Positions 1-7,511 of a stretch of 39,413 bases of DNA are shown in pieces (positions within the stretch are counted from its first letter, which is position 1; every line of letters starts with the position of its first letter). Where the stretch lies: assembly GCA_945619025.1 (NCBI GenBank), contig CALZBJ010000017.1, forward strand, positions 1-39,413, given 5' to 3'. The stretch comes from CALZBJ01 sp945619025 (lineage in GTDB: Bacteria; Pseudomonadota; Gammaproteobacteria; Cardiobacteriales; Wohlfahrtiimonadaceae). The notes beneath the pieces are model-generated. The model was not told the origin of the DNA, did not search any database, and saw only the letters and a list, made by a program, of their open reading frames with translations. The position numbers and the translations under genes are program-made.

Positions 1-24
1 CCCCCAGTTAAGGGGGTTTTTATC
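1..24 (+). terminator. Rho-independent terminator of a gene left of the window
   Basis: Five C, a six-base loop (AGTTAA), five G, then five T. This is a compact GC hairpin with a U-tract on the plus strand. It would end a rightward transcript from a gene outside the window, converging on the YegP-type gene. Confidence 0.6.
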
Positions 25-93
25 AAAATTACACAGTTCTATGTACTATACAGAAAACATAGGAGGGCTTTAAAATGTGTTTCCGAGCCATTT

Positions 94-432
94 TTAGGCT
101 TTGGTTAAATCCTCTTCAGAGGCATCGGGCGCGTTTTTCATAATGGATTGAATCCCTTTTTCACGTCCCGCTTCGGTTTTGTAGATCTGGCTGGTGCCGA
201 TAATTTCGCCATTGGCCGCTTTGAGGCTAAAGGAGAATTTCCCGCTGTCCGAGGTGTTGCGTTTGTAACGATTCTCATCGGGGGCATTTTTACGGACTGA
301 CGCAATCCCTTTCTGGCAGCTCGCTTTCGCTTTGTAGCCTTCGCTGCTCATAATGTTTTCGCCGTTCGCCGCTTTTAATCGAAAATAAAACTGACCATCT
401 TTACCTTTAAATAATTCAAACTTACCGCTCAT
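94..432 (-). CDS. YegP-type DUF1508 tandem-repeat protein
   Basis: 112 residues built from two similar repeats of about 45 residues (roughly 3-50 and 62-105). Each has the pattern GKFxFxLKAANGExI, then Y-K-(A/T), then KGIxS(V/I)xKNAPD. This is the DUF1508/YegP family, usually found as one or two copies. Its biochemical role is not established; the fold is a small beta-alpha unit. No signal peptide is visible. The start has a strong ribosome site (GGGAGG, 6 nt before ATG), and a promoter with TATACT lies upstream at 495-523. It is transcribed alone. Family assignment is confident, function is unknown. Confidence 0.85.
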   Translation of the reverse strand: MSGKFELFKGKDGQFYFRLKAANGENIMSSEGYKAKASCQKGIASVRKNAPDENRYKRNTSDSGKFSFSLKAANGEIIGTSQIYKTEAGREKGIQSIMKNAPDASEEDLTKA

Positions 433-494
433 AGGAGTCCTCCCATCTAGTTATGTTAAGTGATTAATTCATCAATTTAGCTTGGTCTCATTTC

Positions 495-523
495 AGTATA
501 GCGTAAATTATGTACATTGCGAA
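495..523 (-). promoter_or_regulatory. Sigma-70 promoter for the YegP-type gene
   Basis: On the minus strand there is TTCGCA (-35), a 17-bp spacer and TATACT (-10), about 60 nt before the start codon. The -10 is good and the -35 weak. Confidence 0.5.
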
Positions 524-635
524 CGACTATTTAAGGCTTATTTACTGATTTTTACTCTATCTTACCCTTAAATGAGCCCGCCGATGGGAGCGATTCTTTT
601 TCACCTTTCACGGATAGATTCTTATTAAGATCCCC

Positions 636-743
636 TTAAGAGGCAAATACAATCAGGAGAAACAGCCCAAAGACCGCGACAAACTGCCAGAAATAGCAGC
701 GCATCGCGTAGAACTTTTTCAAAAATTGGTAGAGTTTATCCAT
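636..743 (-). CDS. 35-residue predicted membrane peptide overlapping tetR
   Basis: A short reading frame begins at ATGGATAA, inside the last codons and stop of the upstream tetR gene, so the two overlap by 8 nt. It encodes 35 residues: a basic amphipathic start (MDKLYQFLKKFYAMRCYF), then a hydrophobic segment of about 15 residues (FVAVFGLFLLIVFAS) up to the stop. The layout, with positive residues first and a single C-terminal membrane helix, suits a small inner-membrane protein with its N terminus in the cytoplasm. The start-stop overlap implies translational coupling to tetR. I do not recognise a family. Chance occurrence cannot be excluded at this length. Confidence 0.5.
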   Translation of the reverse strand: MDKLYQFLKKFYAMRCYFWQFVAVFGLFLLIVFAS

Positions 744-1320
744 GATTGTCTAATAGGCGCACAATGCTCTCGGCGACGCCTTCGGTAAATTCAGTCCAAT
801 CGGGATGTTCATCTTTAAAATAGGCATATTGAATGAGCGGTTCTAAAATGAGCCCGGTATAGAGCGAGATGAGTAAATAGAGCGATTTGGGCACAATTTC
901 GCCGGACGCGAGCCCCTCTTTAATCACCTCACGCATCCAAAAATGGGGTTTTAACTCATCTTCCACCTGATCCCAAAATTGATATTGTGACAATAGCGCA
1001 AACTGCACACTCTCCGGATCATCGTGATAAAAGGTGTAGGTATAACGCTGCATATCGCACAGACGCTCGATGCTGGTACGGGTTTTATCCCGCGCAATTT
1101 CGCCAATATCATGGGTGTAATTTTTTAAAATTAGCTCAAAGAGATAGAGGGTCATCTCCTCTTTACTCTTAAAATGACGATAGAGCGCCGCTTCCGATGT
1201 GCCCGCTTCTTTAGCGATGTCTCGCACCGTCACGAGATTATATCCATGCTCAGCAAAGAGCTTTAAGCCCGCAGATAGATAACGCCCTTTGCGCCCCTCT
1301 TGGTCTAAATCGATTCGCAT
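736..1320 (-). CDS. TetR/AcrR-family transcriptional regulator
   Basis: 194 residues. The N-terminal helix-turn-helix (about residues 10-55) is typical of TetR: GLKLFAEHGYNLVTVRDIAKEAG followed by ALYRHFKSKEEM, the Y-x-HF-x-SKEEL signature. The remaining 140 residues are the helical ligand and dimer domain, with many aromatic residues suggesting a hydrophobic ligand. The ribosome site AGGAG lies 6 nt before ATG. The gene is divergent from a 56-residue exported peptide gene and overlaps a 35-residue membrane peptide gene downstream. Repeated GTTAAC-containing sites in the intergenic region are plausible operators for it, which is inference. The ligand cannot be told from sequence. Confidence 0.9.
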   Translation of the reverse strand: MRIDLDQEGRKGRYLSAGLKLFAEHGYNLVTVRDIAKEAGTSEAALYRHFKSKEEMTLYLFELILKNYTHDIGEIARDKTRTSIERLCDMQRYTYTFYHDDPESVQFALLSQYQFWDQVEDELKPHFWMREVIKEGLASGEIVPKSLYLLISLYTGLILEPLIQYAYFKDEHPDWTEFTEGVAESIVRLLDNHG

Positions 1321-1415
1321 CCTGTTCTCCTAAAGCAAACAAACGTTAACTTAGTATAGCGAAGTTAAGCGCAGTTTTCTGCGGTTTTTGCGCCCTTCCC
1401 TTAAAAAGATGTAAT

Positions 1416-1500
1416 CAATTGTTAACTTTTTGCTTGACTTCCCCTTATCTGACCGATTATCATACAGATAATGCAATGTTAACAATTGATAACTTTTAGC
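1416..1500 (+). promoter_or_regulatory. Promoter flanked by repeated operator-like sites
   Basis: TTGACT (1434-1439), an 18-bp spacer and TATCAT (1458-1463) form a promoter for the plus-strand peptide gene. An 18-bp imperfect direct repeat flanks it: CAATTGTTAACTTTTTGC at 1416-1433 and CAATTGATAACTTTTAGC at 1483-1500, with two differences. CAATTGTTAAC at 1416-1426 also recurs inverted at 1478-1488, and another GTTAACTT lies at 1345-1352 next to tetR. This suggests cooperative repression by the adjacent TetR protein. Confidence 0.55.
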
Positions 1501-1534
1501 ATGCTCACCGATCAAATCCTCAGAGGAGGTTATT

Positions 1535-1705
1535 ATGAAACGCTTTTTAGTTCTTTTAAGTTTAGCCGCCATCGTCGCCGGAGGCTCTCACCTCTTAATT
1601 GAAAAAACCAACGCTCGCGTGCTCGATAAAGAGATTAAAAATGAGCTCATTTTATTAAGCGCGCAACAAGTTCCGAACCGTTCCATCTATGAAGTTTTAC
1701 CTTAA
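1535..1705 (+). CDS. 56-residue exported or membrane-anchored peptide
   Basis: A plus-strand frame of 56 residues starts with ATG 5 nt after a strong ribosome site (GAGGAGG). The N terminus looks like a signal sequence or anchor: MKRF, then a hydrophobic core LVLLSLAAIVAGGSHLL. A charged tail of about 35 residues follows (EKTNARVLDKEIKNELILL, ending YEVLP). There is no lipobox cysteine. It is divergent from tetR, and its promoter lies between two copies of an operator-like repeat, so it is probably the regulated target of that TetR protein. I do not recognise a family. The good ribosome site and promoter make it more credible than the antisense frame at the same place. Confidence 0.65.
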   Translation: MKRFLVLLSLAAIVAGGSHLLIEKTNARVLDKEIKNELILLSAQQVPNRSIYEVLP

Positions 1706-1782
1706 AACTAACCTTAGAAGATAACCTTAAAGGGTAATCCAACGGTTACGTTTCCCTTCACTCATCATTTCGCGGCAGGCAC

Positions 1783-1832
1783 AAAAAAGCCAACCGCAAA
1801 GGCATTGACTATGTTCCTCTACGATTGGCTTT
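1783..1832 (-). terminator. Terminator of the Dyp-type peroxidase gene
   Basis: Read on the minus strand, AAAGCCAATCG pairs with CGGTTGGCTTT (11 bp with one G-U), followed by a T-tract. It lies about 85 nt after the peroxidase stop codon. Confidence 0.5.
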
Positions 1833-1917
1833 CCATGTTCGGCACGTTGTCGTTAATGTATTACCTTATTTCGCGCCGTTCTTAATTCTGAATTTTAAGA
1901 TTAATAATCGATAAACC

Positions 1918-2829
1918 TTAATCTGCTAATGCCTCAAGCTGCTCGAGCGAAGGCGCATAGAGATAGCTTCCGGTCACCGCGTGTGTGTACGAGAGCATCG
2001 CGTCAAATTCACCATCGGTTTCACCAAACATCATGGCAAACATCTTCTCAATGCGGGTAAGCTCGGCGCTATAGGCTAAGAAATAAAGCCCTTTGGTGCC
2101 ACTGGCTTTCCCGTATGGCAGGCTTTGACGGAGGATTTCAAGCTCCTCGCCCTCTTCCTCAATCACAACGCGCGCAGTGTGCGCTGTCGTCGGTTTTTCG
2201 TCATCATCCATCTCAATATCGCGCTCTTTGGTGCGCCCAAAGACATTTTCTTGTGCTTTAAGATCGAAATGTTCAAATTGCTCTAAATGATGCTCCCAAC
2301 GCTGGGCAAGAACATAGCTTCCACCTGCATCGATGCCCTCATTAATTACCGCGACATCGGTACGATTGGCTTGACCTTTCGGGTTTTCAGTTCCATCGAC
2401 AAAACCGCTCAAATCGCGCGCTTCAATCCAACGGAAACCGTGCGTTTCATCATCCACCGTCACCGCATCCCCAAATACTTCAACCACCGCTTTTGCTAGG
2501 GTGAAATTGAGATCGTGGCGATCCGATAAAATATGGATAAAGATGTCGCACTGGGTCGCTTTCGCCATGCCATATCCGAGCTCGCGAAACGGTTTTAATT
2601 CCGGCGCTGATTCAGGATTATCGGACAGTTTACCCCAAAGATCGGGACCAAACGCGATCACCATCTCAATGTCTGAATTCCAAAAACGGGTTTTTAACGA
2701 TGAGAGACGTCCGGCAAGCTCACCGCACGCATCGCGAATCGGATCAAGATCGTCTCCGACCACCGATAATTCCATAAAAATGCCGAAAATTTTGTTCTCA
2801 AGGGTAATTCCAGGTTGGTGTAAACTCAT
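1918..2829 (-). CDS. yfeX: Dyp-type (dye-decolourising) heme peroxidase, YfeX-like
   Basis: 303 residues from the ATG at 2829. I prefer this to a GTG at 2835 because AGGAG sits 8 nt before the ATG and only 2 nt before the GTG. The Dyp signature GxxDG is present as GFVDG (catalytic Asp about 145), with the proximal heme His in AHTARV (about 217) and the distal Arg in LRQSLPYG (about 234). There is no signal peptide, so it is cytoplasmic like E. coli YfeX, which is the closest family match. YfeX oxidises porphyrinogens and model dyes with peroxide; a role in releasing iron from heme has been disputed. It lies downstream of rhtA on the same strand with a 127-nt gap, so it is probably transcribed separately. 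Confidence 0.9.
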   Translation of the reverse strand: MSLHQPGITLENKIFGIFMELSVVGDDLDPIRDACGELAGRLSSLKTRFWNSDIEMVIAFGPDLWGKLSDNPESAPELKPFRELGYGMAKATQCDIFIHILSDRHDLNFTLAKAVVEVFGDAVTVDDETHGFRWIEARDLSGFVDGTENPKGQANRTDVAVINEGIDAGGSYVLAQRWEHHLEQFEHFDLKAQENVFGRTKERDIEMDDDEKPTTAHTARVVIEEEGEELEILRQSLPYGKASGTKGLYFLAYSAELTRIEKMFAMMFGETDGEFDAMLSYTHAVTGSYLYAPSLEQLEALAD

Positions 2830-2956
2830 AACCACGACTCCTTTTTAGTAACACTACACAATAAATGAAAGTTCTTTGATTATCATATCGCAAAATGCGC
2901 ATCAATATCCGGAACTGCGCAATATTTTTTACTTATCTTAATGATTATTTCCCGCG

Positions 2957-3799
2957 CTATCGCCCCGTGGACGACGCGCCTACCGATGCCACAATAATCG
3001 CCAGTAATGCGCACCACTGCGTCACCGTTAAAATCTCATTTAAGAGGAAAAATCCGGCCAGTGCGCCAAAGGCGGGATCGAGACTCGTAAGCGTTCCGAA
3101 GGTCTTTTTCGGGAGCTTAGCTAATACATAGAGTTCTAACGCAAAGGGAATCGCCGAGGACAGAAGCGCTACCCCAAACGCAAGGGGCAAAATTTCAAGC
3201 GAGAAGAGCGCCGACCCTTGCATCGCAAGCCCGACGGGAAAATAGATCAGCGCCCCGATCCCAAGCCCAATGCCCGAGGCAGAGATCCCAAACTCCATCC
3301 CCGTTTTTTGCCCAAAGATAATGTAAAGCGCCCAGAATGCGCCGGCGCTTAAGGCATAGAGCACCCCAATCGGATCGACATCGCTATTTTCGCCCCACGG
3401 AAGGAGAAAAAGTAGCCCCGCAATCACGAGCAAAATCCAGATAAAATCCACCGGCCGACGGGAGGAGAGAATCGCCACCAGCAAGGGGCCGGTAAACTCA
3501 AGCCCCACGGCAATCCCGATATGGAGCCGATTGAGCGATTGGTAAAAGAGAAAATTCATCGTCCCGATCGCAATGCCATAATAGAGCAGATTGATGCGGT
3601 TTTTCTTCGGCAGATTGCGCTTCCACGGCTGAAAAACCAAGAGCAAAATAATCGCACTAAAGCCAAGGCGCCACGCCGTCACTCCTTCAGGACCAATCTC
3701 AGCAAAGAGCGTTTTCGCCAGTGCCGCGCCCCCTTGTACCGAAACAATTGCCACCACCAATAAAATGATGGGCGTCATCGATCGCTTCATTTCAGCCAT
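2957..3799 (-). CDS. rhtA: RhtA-like threonine/homoserine exporter (EamA/DMT family)
   Basis: 280 residues from the ATG at 3799 (MAEMKRS); an in-frame upstream frame to 3853 lacks a better start. About ten hydrophobic helices form two EamA repeats. Stretches match E. coli RhtA closely: VQGGAALAKTLF, GVTAWRL, YYGIAIGTMNFLFYQSL, GLEFTGPLLVAILSSRRPVDF and KKTFGTLTSLDPAFGALAG. RhtA is an inner-membrane, proton-driven exporter of threonine, homoserine and some other amino acids. An RhtC homologue lies about 6 kb away. It faces the Nudix gene head to head. Family is certain, the substrate is inferred from similarity. Confidence 0.88.
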   Translation of the reverse strand: MAEMKRSMTPIILLVVAIVSVQGGAALAKTLFAEIGPEGVTAWRLGFSAIILLLVFQPWKRNLPKKNRINLLYYGIAIGTMNFLFYQSLNRLHIGIAVGLEFTGPLLVAILSSRRPVDFIWILLVIAGLLFLLPWGENSDVDPIGVLYALSAGAFWALYIIFGQKTGMEFGISASGIGLGIGALIYFPVGLAMQGSALFSLEILPLAFGVALLSSAIPFALELYVLAKLPKKTFGTLTSLDPAFGALAGFFLLNEILTVTQWCALLAIIVASVGASSTGR

Positions 3800-3975
3800 A
3801 CTATCCACAATCTCCCTAAAATCAATTAAATAAGCATCATCCCGATGCACCAATTTCGCCCTCTATGATAATCCTTTTTCGATAAAATAGCGGGCTTTTC
3901 TTCTTGAATGGATCTTGAATGGGCCGCACAATCTCTCTACAATGCACTCCCCCGTTCACGCTTTGGAGAAACGCC

Positions 3976-4428
3976 ATGACAACGCCCCACCCCTCCGATA
4001 AATATTTCTATCTCGCTGCCGCGATTATTACCGATGCGAGCGATCGCCTCCTTGTGGTGCGAAAACAAAACACCCATAAATTTATGCTCCCCGGTGGGAA
4101 GATTGAAGCGGGTGAAACGCCGCGGGAAGCATTACTGCGTGAACTAGAAGAAGAGATTGCGCTCAAAATTGAGGCATCGCTCCCTATTTTTATTCAAGAA
4201 TATGAAGCGCCCGCCGCCAACGAGCCCGATTACCGCATTAAATCGAATCTATTTCGCGTGAAACTTGGTGAAATTTTGACCATTCATCCCGAGGCGGAAA
4301 TCGCCGAGATTCGTTGGGTTGAAAAAGACCAAACGGAAGGGATTGATTTTGCGCCGCTCATTGAGAGCTTTGTGATTCCGCTCTGGCGCTCTGAGCTTGA
4401 AAATTGCGATCACGGCGACATCGATTAA
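3976..4428 (+). CDS. Nudix hydrolase
   Basis: 150 residues. I chose the ATG at 3976 (MTTPHPSDKYF) because GGAG lies 7 nt before it; the frame extends upstream to 3919 without a ribosome site. The Nudix box is clear at about residues 40-62: GGKIEAGETPREALLRELEEE, with the catalytic RELEEE. The usual glycine after EE is replaced by Ala (EEIAL). Nudix enzymes hydrolyse nucleoside diphosphates linked to another group. The substrate cannot be predicted, although MutT-like pyrophosphatases of this size are common. It lies directly upstream of the tRNA-Gly promoter. Confidence 0.88.
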   Translation: MTTPHPSDKYFYLAAAIITDASDRLLVVRKQNTHKFMLPGGKIEAGETPREALLRELEEEIALKIEASLPIFIQEYEAPAANEPDYRIKSNLFRVKLGEILTIHPEAEIAEIRWVEKDQTEGIDFAPLIESFVIPLWRSELENCDHGDID

Positions 4429-4447
4429 TAATTGAGCAAAAATAGTG

Positions 4448-4475
4448 TTGACTCTCCGCGAGATTCGCCTATAAT
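4448..4475 (+). promoter_or_regulatory. tRNA-Gly promoter
   Basis: TTGACT (4448-4453), a 16-bp spacer and a perfect TATAAT (4470-4475). Transcription would begin about 8 nt before the tRNA 5' end. Confidence 0.8.
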
Positions 4476-4489
4476 AGCATACCTGTTCA

Positions 4490-4565
<76 letters not shown>

Positions 4566-4571
4566 AATTTT

Positions 4572-4606
4572 AAAAGCAGTCATTTTATTAGATGACTGCT
4601 TTTTTT
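4572..4606 (+). terminator. tRNA-Gly terminator
   Basis: AAAAGCAGTCAT pairs perfectly with ATGACTGCTTTT around an 8-nt loop and runs into a T-tract, 6 nt after the tRNA CCA end. Confidence 0.9.
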
Positions 4607-4684
4607 ATTGCCTAAAATTTAATGAGGCTAATTTATTACCTCTATTGATTAGGATAAACTGATCTTCCCTCTGTCATAAAAGAG

Positions 4685-5239
4685 ATGAACAATTCTATGC
4701 CTTCTCAAATTCCTAACGCCTCCACAATCACACTGGCAACCGATCTAAAGTGGTCTCTTAAATGGTTTGATGAGCTCACAACTCTTGAGTTATTTTCGAT
4801 TTTAAAGCTGCGTCAAACGGTCTTTATGCTCGAACAGACCTCACTCTACCCCGATATTGATGAGGCGGATTTAACTGCACTGCATCTTTTTTTACTATCG
4901 GATCAATATGACGCTGAAACGCAAACTGCGCTGCCGATGCTTGCCTATGGGCGAATCCTCACGCCGATTCAGCTTGATAGTGACCGATCCCCTTCTGCAC
5001 AGCGGATCTCCTTTGGGCGCGTCATCATTGCCAAAGAAGCGCGTGGGATGGGGCTTGGTAAGGTTTTAACGCATCAATTAATGGAGACAATAAAAATGCG
5101 CTTCCCCGATGTCTCGCAAATTAAGATCGGAGCGCAAGCGCATTTAGAGAATTTTTACGGCGGATTCGACTTTGTTAAAGTGAGCGAACCCTATGATGAT
5201 GGCGGCGTTTTGCATATCGATATGCTCTGCCAGCTTTAA
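4685..5239 (+). CDS. elaA: ElaA-like GNAT acetyltransferase
   Basis: 184 residues. The core from about residue 25 matches the ElaA family: LKLRQTVFMLEQTSLYPDID, then the acetyl-CoA-binding region (GRVIIAKEARGMGLGKVLT with the R/Q-x-x-G-x-G/A-type loop), then IGAQAHLENFYGGFDF near the end. The N terminus is about 25 residues longer than E. coli ElaA. The ATG at 4685 abuts a purine run, and an ATG at 4697 is an alternative. ElaA's substrate is unknown. It follows the tRNA-Gly terminator and converges on the lipoprotein gene with a 14-nt gap. Confidence 0.88.
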   Translation: MNNSMPSQIPNASTITLATDLKWSLKWFDELTTLELFSILKLRQTVFMLEQTSLYPDIDEADLTALHLFLLSDQYDAETQTALPMLAYGRILTPIQLDSDRSPSAQRISFGRVIIAKEARGMGLGKVLTHQLMETIKMRFPDVSQIKIGAQAHLENFYGGFDFVKVSEPYDDGGVLHIDMLCQL

Positions 5240-5253
5240 TGCCTGATTTAAAT

Positions 5254-5748
5254 CTATAGGCGGGTCATGCAGAAATAGATCGGTTCTTTACGTTCGGCAA
5301 CCATCGGGAGATTTTGCAGGGTCGAGCAACCCAGTTTCACCTGATGAAACCCGCGTTTTTTACCCTTTTCAATGAGCGTCCCTTTATCGCCTTGCGCTTC
5401 CCAACGGATGCCATCGGCTTCATAGACCGCGCCTTTACTCCACGCTTCAATCTGTGGCAACACAATCACCCGATCCGGAATGAAACTGAGTTCCACTTCG
5501 CGCGTTCCATTTTTTAGCTCACGGTAGGTTACTTTTAGCCCGCGATCGGTACTTTTATCGGCCTGATAGAGATATTCCACCGGACTTAAGAGCTCATACC
5601 CTTCACGATTGGTCGGTTTGGCTAACCACACATTATCGCCATTGGGTTTTTTATAGAGATAGGTGCCTGAGGCATTGCCTGTAGAGCCCGTCGTTGCACA
5701 GCCCGTAACTAAAATCGCTGTGGCAATAAGTGCCGCTAGATAACGCAT
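5254..5748 (-). CDS. Predicted lipoprotein of unknown function
   Basis: 164 residues with a type II signal peptide: MRYLAALIATAILVTGC, lipobox LVTGC with the modified cysteine at 17. The residues after the cysteine (ATTG) lack an inner-membrane-retention Asp at +2, so outer-membrane sorting is likely. The mature part is rich in beta-type sequence (GTYLYKKPNGDNVWLAKP, REVELSFIPDRVIVLP) and has one more pair of cysteines near the C terminus (GCSTLQ and FCMTRL) that could form a disulfide. I do not recognise a family. A GGA-containing ribosome site lies about 11 nt before ATG. Confidence 0.75.
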   Translation of the reverse strand: MRYLAALIATAILVTGCATTGSTGNASGTYLYKKPNGDNVWLAKPTNREGYELLSPVEYLYQADKSTDRGLKVTYRELKNGTREVELSFIPDRVIVLPQIEAWSKGAVYEADGIRWEAQGDKGTLIEKGKKRGFHQVKLGCSTLQNLPMVAERKEPIYFCMTRL

Positions 5749-6051
5749 AAAAGTATCTGTCCTTCCGTTTTAATGCTAATTGAATGCTGATCGATTATTT
5801 TTAAAGTGGCTAAAATAATACCTAATTTTCGTTAAAAACTGTAATCTTTTTCCATTTTTCTTCGATTATTTACACTTAGATCAACCTTTTTCAAGCCCGC
5901 AATCCTCGCACAATCGGCACTTATTTGAATCTCAGCGTAAAGCGCTAAAACGTAGCACAATCGCCAATCTTCCACTATAGTAAAAGAGAACACTTTATCA
6001 TTTTATAGAATTATAAAATCATTCATTCAATAATGAAAAGAGGAGCGAAGT
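5749..6051. other. 303-nt intergenic region between lipoprotein and CoA-disulfide reductase genes
   Basis: AT-rich and holds the divergent control regions of both neighbours. I see no additional reading frame. The notable elements are two adjacent inverted repeats at 6000-6019 and 6022-6037, annotated separately, and a TATAGT at 5976-5981 that could be a plus-strand -10. No convincing -35 was found. Confidence 0.5.
6000..6037 (+). repeat. Two adjacent small inverted repeats before the CoA-disulfide reductase gene
   Basis: ATTTTATA-GAAT-TATAAAAT (6000-6019) and TTCATT-CAAT-AATGAA (6022-6037) are both perfect with 4-nt centres. The second ends just before the ribosome site. They could be operators or a weak leader hairpin. 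Confidence 0.4.
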
Positions 6052-7392
6052 ATGAATATTATCATTATCGGCGGAATTGCAGCGGGAATGAGCGTTGCCG
6101 CTAAAGCCAAACGTGAAGCGCCCGAAGCAACGGTGACGGTCATTGAAGCGGAGGATTATATCTCCTTTGGTGCCTGCGGTCTGCCCTATTATCTCGGCGG
6201 CCATTTTGACGACCCCAACACTATGTTTGCCCGCACACCGGAGCAGATGAAAGCGCAAGGAATCACCCTCTTAACCCGACATCTCGCAACGGGGATTCAC
6301 TTTGATCAAAAAGCGGTGAGCGTCCGCAATCTTGCAACGGAAGACGAGATGATGATGCACTACGATCGCCTCATGATTGCAACCGGCGCAACGCCCGTAA
6401 AACCGCCCATTGCCGGCATGGATGCGGAGAACGTCTATACGCTGACTAAACTCAATGAAACGCAACAACTTAAAAATTCGCTCGACCAATATGAGACGAT
6501 CGGCGTGATTGGTGGGGGATTTATCGGGATTGAAGTGGCGGAGCAGCTCGCGCTGATGGGCAAAAAAGTCAAACTTATTCAATCAAGTAGCGCACTCATC
6601 AATCGCCCCTTTGATCCGGAATTTTCCGCCAAAATTTTAATGGCGCTTGAAGAGATCGGGGTTAAGGTGGCGCTCAATACAATGATTGACTCCTTCACCC
6701 TCAACGAGCAAAAAAATGTCACGCAGATGGTCTCAAAAGAGAGCGTTTATCACGTCGATGCGGTGGTGGTGGCCATCGGATTTCGCCCCAATACCGCCTT
6801 TATTACCGACCCGCGTCTTAAAAAACAGGACAATGGCGCAATTGTGATTAATGCCTATGGTGAAACGTCGATTCCTGATGTCTTTAGCGCGGGAGATTGT
6901 GCGACGATTCCCCATAAATTCCTTGGCAATCTCTATCTTCCTTTAGCGACGGGCGCCAATAAAATGGGCCGTGTGATCGGCACCAATATCGTTTCAGAGA
7001 ATAAACATCGCGAGAAATATGTCGGCTCGCTCGGCAGTAGCGCCATCAAAGTTGGGCATTATGAAGCGGGGTCTACAGGGCTTACCGAGCGGGCGGCCAA
7101 AGCGCTCAACATTCCCTATAAAACCACCACCATTACCACCCAATCGCACACCGCTTATTACCCCGGGTCAACGCCGATCGATATTAAGCTTGTCTATAAC
7201 GCGGAGAGTAAAATCCTCCTTGGGGCGCAACTCTTTGGGAAAAAAGATGCCGTGCTCCGGATGACGGGATTATCCACGGCGATTCATGCCAATCTTAAAA
7301 CCGATGAGATTGGCCTACTCGATTATGCCTATGCTCCACCCTTCTCGCTGACTTGGGAAGCGCTCAATATCGCGGCCAATACTGCAAAATAA
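6052..7392 (+). CDS. CoA-disulfide reductase / NAD(P)H oxidase family flavoprotein
   Basis: 446 residues. The N-terminal FAD-binding fold begins IIIIGGIAAGMS, the NAD(P)-binding fold at about 150 is IGVIGGGFIGIEVAEQLA, and the second FAD motif is DVFSAGDCA near residue 280. The single redox cysteine is Cys42 in SFGACGLPYYLGG, as in CoA-disulfide reductases, which use one active-site cysteine. The C-terminal dimer domain ends with YAPPFSLTWEALN, characteristic of that group. There is no C-terminal rhodanese domain. The likely reaction is NAD(P)H-dependent reduction of CoA disulfide or persulfide; the related NADH oxidases cannot be excluded. The ribosome site is AGGAG 6 nt before ATG. A GntR regulator follows after 119 nt. 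Confidence 0.85.
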   Translation: MNIIIIGGIAAGMSVAAKAKREAPEATVTVIEAEDYISFGACGLPYYLGGHFDDPNTMFARTPEQMKAQGITLLTRHLATGIHFDQKAVSVRNLATEDEMMMHYDRLMIATGATPVKPPIAGMDAENVYTLTKLNETQQLKNSLDQYETIGVIGGGFIGIEVAEQLALMGKKVKLIQSSSALINRPFDPEFSAKILMALEEIGVKVALNTMIDSFTLNEQKNVTQMVSKESVYHVDAVVVAIGFRPNTAFITDPRLKKQDNGAIVINAYGETSIPDVFSAGDCATIPHKFLGNLYLPLATGANKMGRVIGTNIVSENKHREKYVGSLGSSAIKVGHYEAGSTGLTERAAKALNIPYKTTTITTQSHTAYYPGSTPIDIKLVYNAESKILLGAQLFGKKDAVLRMTGLSTAIHANLKTDEIGLLDYAYAPPFSLTWEALNIAANTAK

Positions 7393-7511
7393 TCGTTAAG
7401 GCTATTTCGTTTCCATGATCTCAGATATGACGAAAATGCATTACTCAAACCCAAAAAAGTATGCGACAGTGAACTCAGTCCACAACCATTCATATCAAAA
7501 AGGAGATCGAC

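Noticed and set aside
74..142. 22-residue plus-strand frame with a strong ribosome site (AGGAGG)
   Set aside because: It is antisense to the end of the YegP-type gene, very short and with no downstream partner. The ribosome site alone is not enough.
1351..1572. 73-residue minus-strand frame opposite the 56-residue peptide gene
   Set aside because: It runs across the tetR intergenic promoter region, has a highly charged composition and no ribosome site. The plus-strand frame has a strong ribosome site and signal-like start.
1810..1884. 24-residue hydrophobic plus-strand frame in the yfeX 3' region
   Set aside because: It has no ribosome site and overlaps the probable yfeX terminator.
2860..2900. 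A Fur-box-like sequence (TGATAATCA) upstream of the Dyp peroxidase
   Set aside because: Only one half matches the 7-1-7 Fur consensus, and AT-rich sequence gives such hits easily.
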